This document shows, in pieces, positions 1-5,833 of a stretch of 7,118 nucleotides of DNA. Source of the stretch: UBA5486 sp036744795 (GTDB lineage: Bacteria; Bacillota; UBA4882; UBA10575). The stretch's first letter is position 1. Each line of letters opens with the position of its first letter. The DNA is taken from positions 1-7,118 of the forward strand of contig DAIOHK010000068.1 in assembly GCA_036744795.1 (NCBI GenBank). Reading direction: 5' to 3'. The position numbers and the translations under genes were made by a program. The notes beneath the pieces are model-generated. The model was not told where the DNA came from. It searched no databases and was given only the letters and a program-made list of their open reading frames with translations.

Positions 1-419
1 GATGGGATACCATAGAAGCGATTGCGCAAACAAAAGCGATTGATCTATGGCTTCTCTTTCCGTTGGGAGTCGCTGTAAACCGTATGCTTAAGAATGACGG
101 TAAAATTAATGAGTTGTGGGCTCAAAAACTAGATACTATTTTTGGAACTAGGGATTGGTATAGAGAGTTTTACAAAACAAAGGTTAATATAGGTCTCTTT
201 GGAGATATATTAACCACTGAGAAGGTAGTAACAATTAAAGATATTGGTGATTACTTTATCGAGCGTTTGAAAACGGTATTTGCAGGAGTAGCAGAAAACC
301 CACTTCCACTTTATAATTCTAAAAATAACCCCTTATTTCTTCTTTGTTTTGCCGCTGGTAATGCTAAAGGAGCACCGACTGCGATCAAAATTGCCCAGGA
401 TATTCTGAGGAAGAGGTAA
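1..419 (+). CDS. tcmP: Three-Cys-motif partner protein TcmP, C-terminal part (5' end outside window)
   Basis: The reading frame is open from the window edge (first full codon at 3) to TAA at 417-419, about 138 codons, so this is the C-terminal part of a longer protein. The stretch encoding TKAIDLW..LFPLGVAVNR near the edge, and the final part with NPLFLLCFAAGN and A.KIAQDIL, match the pattern I know from the TcmP family. TcmP proteins are named for regular pairing with a three-Cys-motif protein, and such a gene (DUF5131) follows 3 nt downstream, which strongly supports the call. The family's N-terminal part, not visible here, carries a DLFAGxG-like motif that suggests an S-adenosylmethionine-type fold; that is recollection, not something seen in this window. 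The GAGG at 413-416, inside the end of this gene, serves as ribosome binding site for the next gene, so the two are very likely co-translated. The biochemical function is unknown. Confidence 0.85.
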   Translation, partial: WDTIEAIAQTKAIDLWLLFPLGVAVNRMLKNDGKINELWAQKLDTIFGTRDWYREFYKTKVNIGLFGDILTTEKVVTIKDIGDYFIERLKTVFAGVAENPLPLYNSKNNPLFLLCFAAGNAKGAPTAIKIAQDILRKR

Positions 420-422
420 TTA

Positions 423-1148
423 ATGATGGCTTTAAATTCTACAATAGAATGGACCGAATCAACCTGGAACCCTATAACGGGTTGTACAAAGATCAGTGCT
501 GGTTGTCAAAACTGTTATGCCGAACGAATGGCTAAACGTCTACAAGCTATGGGTCAGCATAATTATCGAAACGGTTTTCAATTAACTTTGCATGAATCAA
601 TGTTAGATTTACCTTTAAGGTGGAAGAAACCGCAAACAATCTTTGTCAATTCGATGAGCGACCTTTTTCATGATGATGTTCCGGAAGAGTTTATCTATAG
701 AGTTTTTGATACGATGAAAACCGCCAATTGGCATCAGTACCAAATATTGACGAAACGATCCAAGCGTTTGCGTCGATTATCCGCTCAGTTGCCCTGGCAG
801 AAGCATATTTGGATGGGGGTAACGGTAGAAGATAACGATAATACTTTTCGAATTGATGATCTGCGTCAAACTTGCGCCGAATTAAAGTTTTTATCACTAG
901 AACCACTTTTAGGACCCATACCTAAGTTAAATCTGGAAGGAATTGACTGGGTAATTGTGGGGGGTGAGTCAGGTCCCGGCGCCAGGCTAATGAAGCCAGA
1001 ATGGGTGGTTGATATTAAAAACCAGTCTCTAAAAGCTGGGGTGCCATTTTTCTTTAAGCAATGGGGGGGAACTAATAAAAGAAAAAATGGCAGACAACTT
1101 GAGGGCAAATACTGGAACCAAAGGCCAAAAGTGTCTGCTGAGAAATAA
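423..1148 (+). CDS. DUF5131 family protein (phage Gp37/Gp68-like, three-Cys motif)
   Basis: This 241-residue protein has Cys21, Cys28 and Cys31 in a CX6CX2C pattern (CTKISAGCQNCYAE). The spacing resembles a radical-SAM iron-sulphur site, and it is the motif after which partner TcmP is named. Other family hallmarks are WNPITGC at 15-21, NSMSDLFH at 76-83, ILTKR at 108-112, WMGVTVEDN at 130-138, LSLEPLLGP at 157-165, VIVGGESGPGAR at 177-188 and FFFKQWGG at 209-216. The family is common on phages and mobile elements, often beside TcmP. No substrate is known to me; a redox or radical modification role is inference from the Cys motif. ATG at 423 or 426 both fit the GAGG at 413-416. The length looks complete and no frame damage is visible. 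Antisense frames here are shadows. Confidence 0.9.
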   Translation: MMALNSTIEWTESTWNPITGCTKISAGCQNCYAERMAKRLQAMGQHNYRNGFQLTLHESMLDLPLRWKKPQTIFVNSMSDLFHDDVPEEFIYRVFDTMKTANWHQYQILTKRSKRLRRLSAQLPWQKHIWMGVTVEDNDNTFRIDDLRQTCAELKFLSLEPLLGPIPKLNLEGIDWVIVGGESGPGARLMKPEWVVDIKNQSLKAGVPFFFKQWGGTNKRKNGRQLEGKYWNQRPKVSAEK

Positions 1149-1153
1149 GATTT

Positions 1154-1181
1154 TTGATTCAAATAGCTAAAGTCGTATAAT
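1154..1181 (+). promoter_or_regulatory. Sigma-A-type promoter before the 1243 gene
   Basis: A TTGATT box at 1154-1159 and a perfect TATAAT at 1176-1181 are separated by 16 nt. The pair lies just after the DUF5131 stop and about 60 nt before the next start codon. The predicted leader holds an imperfect inverted repeat, AACTAAT at 1200-1206 and ATTGGTT at 1214-1220 (one G-U pair in RNA), which could be a weak hairpin or operator. The gene downstream is therefore probably transcribed separately from the TcmP-DUF5131 pair. Confidence 0.65.
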
Positions 1182-1242
1182 GAAGTGAAAAGTAGGGTGA
1201 ACTAATTGTTCCCATTGGTTGCGGCGAAAGGAGGAATTAAAA

Positions 1243-1805
1243 ATGAATAGTTGTGCCCAAACTATCACCGCTAATATTCCTATAACAAATAATAATCATA
1301 GATTTTTTCGAGTATTTTTAATGTCTAGTACAAACGGTTGGTTATCCGAAGTATTAATTATATCACGAGGAGATATTAACCCGTTAGATTATAGCGAAGA
1401 GGTTTATGAAAAATTAGGGTTTTTTTGCAGTTATATGGACTCGATTTAGATAAGTGCAGGGCATACCTGGATTTAGTAGAATATCTAGGAATAAGGGAAC
1501 CATTCCTTTTTAAATGGGAATTAAAAAAGAATGGTTGTCTTAAAAGTCAGGTAGAACCTGTTGCCTTTTCGAATCTATCATTAGATGCTTCGAACCTTAT
1601 AAGAAATTACTATAGTGATAAATGGAGTATGTTTAATGAATCCCTTTTAACTAATGAAGAAAAGGCAGAAATAGTTGGTGATTTGCTTTCGACTTCGGTT
1701 TATGATGAAACTAATGCTGAGAATACTTCTCTGTCATTAAAATATAAACTTCTTGATGCTATTCAAAATAGGAGCAAAGTTAGATGGGAATCTAAAATTA
1801 ATTAA
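1243..1805 (+). pseudogene. Unrecognised gene interrupted by a -1 frameshift at a T7 run
   Basis: The start is the ATG at 1243, 8 nt after a perfect AAAGGAGG at 1227-1234; the TTG at 1219 lies before that site and is not credible. The first frame runs 68 codons to TAG at 1447. A second frame, open from the T7 run (1420-1426) to TAA at 1803, continues for about 126 codons and has no ribosome binding site of its own. Joining them at the T run gives one protein of about 187 residues (KLGFF then LQLYGLDLDKC), so one T has probably been lost or undercalled. I do not recognise the family. The product is acidic and soluble-looking, with no signal peptide, membrane segment or Cys cluster. It could be a pseudogene, a sequencing error or recoded by slippage. 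The upstream promoter and downstream terminator suggest it is or was a monocistronic unit. Confidence 0.6.
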
Positions 1806-1834
1806 AATATTGTTGTAAACTACGAACCTACTAT

Positions 1835-1856
1835 CAATCAACAGCCAATCAACAGC
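1835..1856 (+). repeat. Perfect 11-bp tandem duplication CAATCAACAGC x2
   Basis: The two copies at 1835-1845 and 1846-1856 are identical and adjacent. The second copy supplies most of the left arm of the terminator stem. The first copy could pair with the same right arm (CAACAGC with GCTGTTG at 1869-1875), giving an alternative, longer-looped hairpin. TCAATCAACA at 1834-1843 also recurs inverted as TGTTGATTGA at 1901-1910, bracketing the terminator. Confidence 0.8.
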
Positions 1857-1882
1857 GCTTTTTTTGACGCTGTTGTTTTTTT
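1850..1882 (+). terminator. Intrinsic terminator after the frameshifted gene
   Basis: An 8-bp perfect stem, CAACAGCG at 1850-1857 and CGCTGTTG at 1868-1875, encloses a 10-nt loop and is followed directly by seven T (1876-1882). It lies about 45 nt after the stop at 1805, as expected for the end of that transcription unit. It separates the first three genes from the remnant region downstream. Confidence 0.85.
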
Positions 1883-2105
1883 GAGTGCGCGGGATAGAAT
1901 TGTTGATTGAACTTAAAAGGGAGTGAATCCTCCCATTTTTGGTATTGCTCTTAAAATTAATCTTTGGTATTGCCGGAAGAGTATCTTAAAAAAACTACAA
2001 TTGGTGGACACCTTATTAGTATTCATACTTTTTTACCGTCATAACAACACAGCCTGAGCAAGGAAGATCTGAAAAATTATGTTTCAGGAAGGGGTAGCAA
2101 ACGGC
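1883..2105. other. Intergenic stretch with small repeats, no gene seen
   Basis: No convincing gene or strong promoter is visible. It holds a short hairpin, GGGAG at 1919-1923 with CTCCC at 1930-1934 followed by ATTTTT, and an 11-bp direct repeat TTTGGTATTGC at 1938-1948 and 1963-1973. A short open segment reading SKEDLKNYV near 2056-2085 may be a leftover of the following gene's upstream neighbour, but I cannot assign it. Confidence 0.4.
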
Positions 2106-2405
2106 ATGAAAGGTTATAACATAAGGGGATATATTATTAGAATTTCAGAGAATGCCTTAATTCAAATGGTTCTCAATGGGTTAGAGGCTTACAGTATATT
2201 TCATAGAGGGATAAAAGGACCAAGAGTTGCCCTGGAAACGCTTGGGTGGTTATGGGGTTACGAGGTTGTGCTGCCTAATAATCAGAACTTATATTCTATT
2301 GAATTTGTGTCAATTGATACTTCAGCCGCCAGGGACCATGGATATTGTGATCCAAATGATCGTGCGCTTGAATTAAAGAGAGATCTGATGACCTCATTTT
2401 GGCCA
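2106..2405 (+). pseudogene. N-terminal fragment of a JAB/MPN (JAMM)-like protein, truncated
   Basis: ATG at 2106 is preceded by GGAAGGGG at 2087-2094, a better site than exists for the in-frame ATG at 2079. About 100 residues follow the pattern I associate with bacterial JAB/MPN-like proteins: ISENALIQMVL near the start, a LETLGWLWG segment whose Glu would be the JAMM catalytic acid, then a SIDTSA segment and LMTSFWPH. In the family the metal-binding H-x-H follows shortly after this point. Here it is absent: from about 2402 the frame reads unrelated residues (LARGWLLGW) and stops at 2462, while another frame encodes a helicase C-terminus. A deletion has therefore fused two genes out of frame. 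Deubiquitinase-like JAB proteins occur in bacterial ubiquitin-like and CBASS defence operons, but no partner is present. The fold call is tentative. Confidence 0.5.
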
Positions 2406-2623
2406 CACCTAGCGCGGGGTTGGTTGCTAGGCTGGAAGAGAAAAGTGTATTATATGAAGTAATAAGGATCGGTCAACATAGGGTGAGCGGTAAATGCGGC
2501 TGTCAAGAAGATACAAGTTGTTATGGGTGCTTACGTAGCTATCGGAATCAATTTGCCCATCAAAAAATGCAACGTGGACCAGTTAAGGAGTACTTATCGG
2601 CGATATTAGCGATGGTGGATTAG
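2402..2623 (+). pseudogene. C-terminal fragment of a DUF1998-type helicase/DrmB-like protein
   Basis: The frame is open from about 2399 to TAG at 2621-2623 but has no start codon with a ribosome binding site. It encodes about 70 residues: LVARLEEK, then a zinc-type C-x-C-x5-C-x2-C cluster (CGC at 2495-2503, CYGC at 2519-2530), then LRSYRNQFAHQ and QRGPVKEYL. The SCYxCLRSYRNQ signature is typical of the C-terminal DUF1998 domain of large DEAD/DEAH helicases and of DISARM DrmB-like proteins. More than 90 per cent of such a protein is missing. The left edge is the junction with the JAB-like fragment, out of frame with it. The cysteines are intact, so the loss looks recent or the piece is simply short. 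Which of the two DUF1998 classes it came from cannot be decided. Confidence 0.65.
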
Positions 2624-2627
2624 CACA

Positions 2628-2838
2628 AAACGATTGAAAGGATATTAATTGCCCGTTTTTTCCTAAGCGAACAACAAAGACGGTCGAATATCAACTCTCT
2701 AACAATGAATTGGGACTGTATGAGGCAGTTACCGAATATATGCGTCTCTATTTTCCGATATCATCATTTGAAGACAACATTTCATTATGGAAAACCACTG
2801 GTTTGGAGGTTTTCCATTCTTTTTGTAGAATGTTTTAA
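2628..2838 (+). pseudogene. Internal fragment of a SNF2-family helicase
   Basis: Starting 5 nt after the previous fragment's stop, the sequence encodes KRL, then after an apparent one-base insertion near 2640 continues through PFFPKRTTKTVEYQLS and LYEAVTEYMR (to about 2748). This closely follows the segment of RapA/SNF2-like helicases reading 'FP.R...TV.Y.LS..E..LY.AVT.YV', also found in DISARM DrmD-type proteins. After 2748 the frame stays open to TAA at 2836-2838, but the residues no longer resemble the family. No helicase motifs I-VI are present. It has no start or ribosome binding site and cannot be functional. Its position next to a DUF1998 end suggests both came from one multi-helicase locus; which locus is inference. 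Confidence 0.55.
2787..2824 (+). terminator. Hairpin with T-rich tail, possible terminator
   Basis: A perfect 10-bp inverted repeat, ATGGAAAACC at 2787-2796 and GGTTTTCCAT at 2808-2817, has an 11-nt loop and is followed by TCTTTTT. The stem has only four G-C pairs, so termination may be weak. It lies inside the open tail of the SNF2 fragment, which supports that this tail is no longer coding. Confidence 0.45.
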
Positions 2839-3076
2839 CAATAAGGAATAACATTATACACAATATATTTAGATTAATGAAAACGCCGGGCAACTTGCCA
2901 ATAAATTTGTCGCAACCGTATTAGAATGGGAGAGGCTTTTTAATGCGGTATTATAGATTCCCGGGTAACCTATTTAGTGGAACATATTTGAGTCACTTAG
3001 CAGGCGACCACAATAGATAAAAAAATGATAATGTTGTGTTAGTATTGAATATGACATACCGCAAGAAAAGATATGG
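2839..3076. other. Non-coding or decayed stretch before the PemK-like gene
   Basis: I see no gene here. One short open segment, 2873-2965, encodes about 30 residues (NAGQLANKFVATVLEW followed by ERLFNAVL, then TAG) that read like real protein but have no start signal and match no family I recognise; it may be another remnant. No clear promoter could be placed, though a transcript must begin somewhere to serve the gene at 3091. Confidence 0.35.
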
Positions 3077-3090
3077 AAAGGAGGATAATT

Positions 3091-3744
3091 TTGGCTGAGA
3101 ATAAATTACTCTTTTCGGAGACTAGACCTTTCGTTGTAAAGGCGCTCGAGAGGGCAATCAGGCAAGAGATGGAGAAGAAATCCCCTAAGAAGGCGACAGA
3201 AAGTAGGGGGGATTACGCGAATAAGAACAATCATTTGCTTGGTAAGATAGTTCTTCTCAGATTAAGTGGGAAAAAAGTAATTCCTGCATTAGTGTTTGAA
3301 GAGGATCAAAAGGGGTTCGTTACCGTGGCCCAAATAAAGCCTTTTACCACGAAGAAAGAGAAAAATGTTGTAGATATTGGAGAGGTTAAAGGACTTAGGT
3401 CCCATTCCGTTGTTATGGCCTATAGGGTTTATAAGGAATCCCAAAGTAGCATTATTAAAAAAATAGCAACAATCGGATTAGGAAAAGTGAATGAAACAAA
3501 GCAATTAAGTGAAAAATTTATTTCACATAAAAAATTACATGAAGAACTTCGTGAAATAAAGAAAAAAATAAATTTAGCCCAATTTAATAATGAGGATTAC
3601 CGAGAAGAACAAAAAAGGCTTTATGAAATTCTTGATGAATTGGGGTACCCAATTAAGGACACAACAGGAGAGCGCCACGGATTATTTCCTTTGGCGCCTA
3701 CTAAAGGCCCAATTAAAATATATTATGGTGGCAGGTGTAAATAG
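3091..3744 (+). CDS. PemK/MazF-like protein with N- and C-terminal extensions, probably not a classical toxin
   Basis: The start is TTG at 3091, 6 nt after a perfect AAAGGAGG at 3077-3084; the ATG at 3073 overlaps that site and is unlikely. The product is 217 residues. Residues about 51-135 (GKIVLLRL, IPALVFEE, VTVAQIKPF, then GL..HSVVMAYRVY and IGLGKV) follow the order of strands in the PemK/MazF beta-barrel. MazF toxins are about 110 residues, so this protein is twice as long: it adds a basic N-terminal helix region and a C-terminal charged, coiled-coil-like stretch (about 145-190). The RP arginine and the following Thr/Ser that matter for MazF RNA cleavage appear replaced (VIPALV and QIKPF). 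No antitoxin gene precedes it. An RNA-binding or regulatory role, or an orphan remnant, is inference. Confidence 0.5.
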   Translation: MAENKLLFSETRPFVVKALERAIRQEMEKKSPKKATESRGDYANKNNHLLGKIVLLRLSGKKVIPALVFEEDQKGFVTVAQIKPFTTKKEKNVVDIGEVKGLRSHSVVMAYRVYKESQSSIIKKIATIGLGKVNETKQLSEKFISHKKLHEELREIKKKINLAQFNNEDYREEQKRLYEILDELGYPIKDTTGERHGLFPLAPTKGPIKIYYGGRCK

Positions 3745-3827
3745 ATATTATAATGTTTTGTTTTCAATCGTTTCGTAGTTGCATAAATTCGCAATGCATG
3801 AACAACAAGGATGGAGGTTTTCAATAA

Positions 3828-4238
3828 ATGGCCGGTTATTCAAAGATTTATTGTATTGGTCCGGAAGGCGGTTTTATGGGATGCGATGGGATCAGCAGAC
3901 TAGATCTTATGATTTTGGTTGGAGATGGGAACCGTCAGTGGCTTGAAGCAAGGATTTTCAATCCGGAGATCCGCCCCCTAGGGGAAATGAAATCTATCAT
4001 TCCAAATGGGCCAAATGATCCCGATTCACTTTTGGATGCCTTAATTGCATTTTTTCCTTCGTATTTCGAGGATTGTCCGACTATGGCCCAAGTTCGTAAG
4101 GAAATGGAGGGTGTTCAACTAATGGATTTTGATCTCAAGAAAGGAATACCGGAAAGTTGGGAACAATTGCGGAACGAAGTCCGGGAGCTTGTAAAGGACC
4201 TACCGGTATATGAGGCGGTATTGAAAAGAATTGAATAG
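3828..4238 (+). CDS. Conserved-looking protein of unknown function, 136 residues
   Basis: ATG at 3828 is preceded by GGAGG at 3813-3817 with 10 nt spacing. The protein begins MAGYSKIYCIGPEGGFMG, then has a strand-rich middle (LMILVGDGNRQW), a GPNDPDSLLDALIAFFP segment, and a helical C-terminus rich in Glu and Lys. It has no signal peptide, membrane segment or recognisable catalytic motif. It resembles proteins I have seen annotated only as hypothetical in varied bacteria, so it is likely a real small cytoplasmic family. The 83-nt gap to the previous gene has only weak promoter-like boxes, so whether it shares that transcript is unclear. The gene looks intact. Confidence 0.7.
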   Translation: MAGYSKIYCIGPEGGFMGCDGISRLDLMILVGDGNRQWLEARIFNPEIRPLGEMKSIIPNGPNDPDSLLDALIAFFPSYFEDCPTMAQVRKEMEGVQLMDFDLKKGIPESWEQLRNEVRELVKDLPVYEAVLKRIE

Positions 4239-4268
4239 TTATTAAGCGAAACGGAAAAACTCCGATAT

Positions 4269-4324
4269 CTTTAGTATATAGACAAAACATCTAAAAATAC
4301 GACATTCAATGAACTATACTAAAG
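4269..4324 (+). promoter_or_regulatory. 10-bp inverted repeat overlapping the lipoprotein ribosome binding site
   Basis: CTTTAGTATA at 4269-4278 is the exact reverse complement of TATACTAAAG at 4315-4324, with 36 nt between. The right arm ends inside the AAAGAAGG that precedes the lipoprotein start, so pairing in RNA would partly mask the ribosome binding site. It could equally be a protein operator. The right arm also holds TATACT, a possible -10 box without a good -35. Confidence 0.4.
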
Positions 4325-4338
4325 AAGGTATGATCAAG

Positions 4339-5406
4339 TTGAAAAAATTGCTTGTATTAGTTTTTAGCTTTTTATTCATAATGTCAGGTTGCAGAGGCGG
4401 CGGTGGGGGTGGTAATAACGGGAGTAACACGGGCGAGGACTTATCGAAATATTTCGATCCCATCCTACCAACCGGGACCATTGAATTTACCCATTCCATC
4501 ATGAGTACGGACGATTTCAGTCGGATCATTCCTTTGGGAAATATCAACCCTCCCGGTCACACCTTCCCGACTGACCATATTTATTTTGTGCAAAATGGCA
4601 TTAGGCTTCCTGTTTATGCGCCAGCCGGAGGAAAGATCTTAAAAATTTTTGAGCCCAGTGAGTACGGAGATCGCGGCCTCAGAGTCGGGGTAACCAACAC
4701 CATGGCCTATTATCTAAGTCACATTATCATCAACGAAGACCTTCAAGTAGGGGATATAATCGAAGCCGGCACTCAAATAGGAATGAGTGGTAATACGCAG
4801 TGTGTCGACTTCGGGGTAATCAATAAAAATATCAACAACGCTTTTATCAGCGAAAAGTATCCAATCGTCACTTTATATGGCGACAAACCGTTATGGTACT
4901 ATAATGAACCCTTGCGCACTCAACTATACGCCTTGGTAAAGCCGCCACAACCGGCAGAAGATCCGGACTATGTTTATTCCGGGGGAGTGACTGACGGCGA
5001 GTTTGTCTTAGATCAACCGGGGACACTTTGCGGAAACTGGTTTCGGGAAGGGTGCTTCTCGGATGGATGGTATAAATGGGAGGACCAACTGGCTTTTGCC
5101 TACGATAATTTTTATCCGGACCAGATCAGGATTGGAATTGGAAAAGACATTCCATATAACAACTTTGCGATTAAAAACGAGGACAACCCCACCAAGCCGG
5201 AAGACGTTACCATCGCATCCGGGGCCGTGGCTTATTATCTTTATAACACGAATAATACAGGTGCAGGGGGGCTGCCTAGGGGAGAACGCATTGGGCTAAT
5301 GATGGTCCGGATGTTAAGCGACACCCGTATTAAGCTTGAGATTTTTAACGACACAACAAGCGAAAGTCGGGAGTTCACCAGTGCTGCGTGGTATTATCAA
5401 CGCTAA
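4339..5406 (+). CDS. Lipoprotein with a degenerate M23/LytM-like domain
   Basis: TTG at 4339 is preferred: it lies 10 nt after AGAAGG (4323-4328) and gives a compact lipoprotein signal, MKKLLVLVFSFLFIMSGC, with lipobox Cys18. The ATGs at 4309 and 4330 add charged residues and are badly spaced. The mature 355-residue precursor starts with a glycine-rich linker (20-25), so it is probably anchored to the outer face of the membrane. Residues about 47-165 look like an M23 (LytM) beta domain: PPGHTFPTDHIYF, PVYAPAGGKI, then YYLSHI and VGDIIEAG. The usual final HxH is replaced by VDFG (156-159), so peptidase activity is doubtful. The C-terminal half (GNWF, then QLAFAYDNF, ending SAAWYYQR) is a separate domain I cannot name. 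It ends just before a creD stub and looks intact. Confidence 0.7.
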   Translation: MKKLLVLVFSFLFIMSGCRGGGGGGNNGSNTGEDLSKYFDPILPTGTIEFTHSIMSTDDFSRIIPLGNINPPGHTFPTDHIYFVQNGIRLPVYAPAGGKILKIFEPSEYGDRGLRVGVTNTMAYYLSHIIINEDLQVGDIIEAGTQIGMSGNTQCVDFGVINKNINNAFISEKYPIVTLYGDKPLWYYNEPLRTQLYALVKPPQPAEDPDYVYSGGVTDGEFVLDQPGTLCGNWFREGCFSDGWYKWEDQLAFAYDNFYPDQIRIGIGKDIPYNNFAIKNEDNPTKPEDVTIASGAVAYYLYNTNNTGAGGLPRGERIGLMMVRMLSDTRIKLEIFNDTTSESREFTSAAWYYQR

Positions 5407-5621
5407 TTTTAGATGACGGTAGGCTGGAGAAAAAAGTCATTTCTTTGATAACAGTGGGGATGCTATCGATCCTTTATGTTTTTCTCTATATCTTACTGCA
5501 AAATCAGGATTATGCGCTGTTGATCGGAAGTGTGGGACTATTCCTCATTATTGCCGCGGTCATGTATACAACAAGAAATGTGAATTGGTATCAGATTGAT
5601 TTAAACAATACCCTTGAGTGA
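5407..5621 (+). pseudogene. creD: C-terminal stub of CreD-family inner membrane protein
   Basis: The frame that begins within the end of the lipoprotein gene and stops with TGA at 5619-5621 encodes, from about 5425, the conserved CreD C-terminus: a membrane segment around VGMLSILYVFLYILLQ, then QDYALLIGSVGLFLI, a second membrane segment, and MYTTRNVNWY. CreD proteins have about 450 residues, so only the last two transmembrane helices remain. No ribosome binding site or start precedes it; the TTG/ATG options lie inside the lipoprotein gene. This is the 3' end of a lost gene, probably left when the lipoprotein cassette or a deletion replaced the rest. Confidence 0.7.
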
Positions 5622-5707
5622 GGAAATAGCGCGATAGAAGACCGTTACTAAAGTATGCAGACAGGAAACGTTGAGTAAAAGTGGAATAGATATTGTATTA
5701 GTTTTTA

Positions 5708-5738
5708 CGCGCAGGTCAAAACCTGCGCGATTGCTTTT
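5708..5738 (+). terminator. Strong 9-bp hairpin, probable terminator of the creD region
   Basis: CGCGCAGGT at 5708-5716 pairs perfectly with ACCTGCGCG at 5721-5729 around a CAAA tetraloop, followed by ATTGCTTTTA. The stem is GC-rich and stable; the T tract is interrupted, so efficiency is uncertain. On the other strand the following bases are A-rich, so it is best read as a + strand terminator. It probably once ended the creD transcript. Confidence 0.6.
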
Positions 5739-5777
5739 ATACTCCGAAGATGTCGCGTTAATGGAACGCCTAATAAC

Positions 5778-5807
5778 TTGAAAGGCCGTAACATAGAGTA
5801 AGATAAC
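5778..5807 (+). promoter_or_regulatory. Possible promoter before the GIY-YIG-associated fragment
   Basis: TTGAAA at 5778-5783 and GATAAC at 5802-5807 are 18 nt apart, about 30 nt before the downstream start. Just upstream is a short inverted repeat, GCGTT at 5755-5759 and AACGC at 5765-5769, that could be an operator. The -10 box is imperfect. Confidence 0.35.
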
Positions 5808-5833
5808 CTTAATTAATGAAGGGGGTTAGATCA

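Noticed and set aside
866..1162. Open frame on the - strand opposite DUF5131
   Set aside because: It lies entirely antisense to a well-supported gene, with no ribosome binding site and no recognisable sequence.
3749..3754. TATAAT as a promoter for the 3828 gene
   Set aside because: No acceptable -35 box lies 16-18 nt upstream (TGGTGG at the right place).
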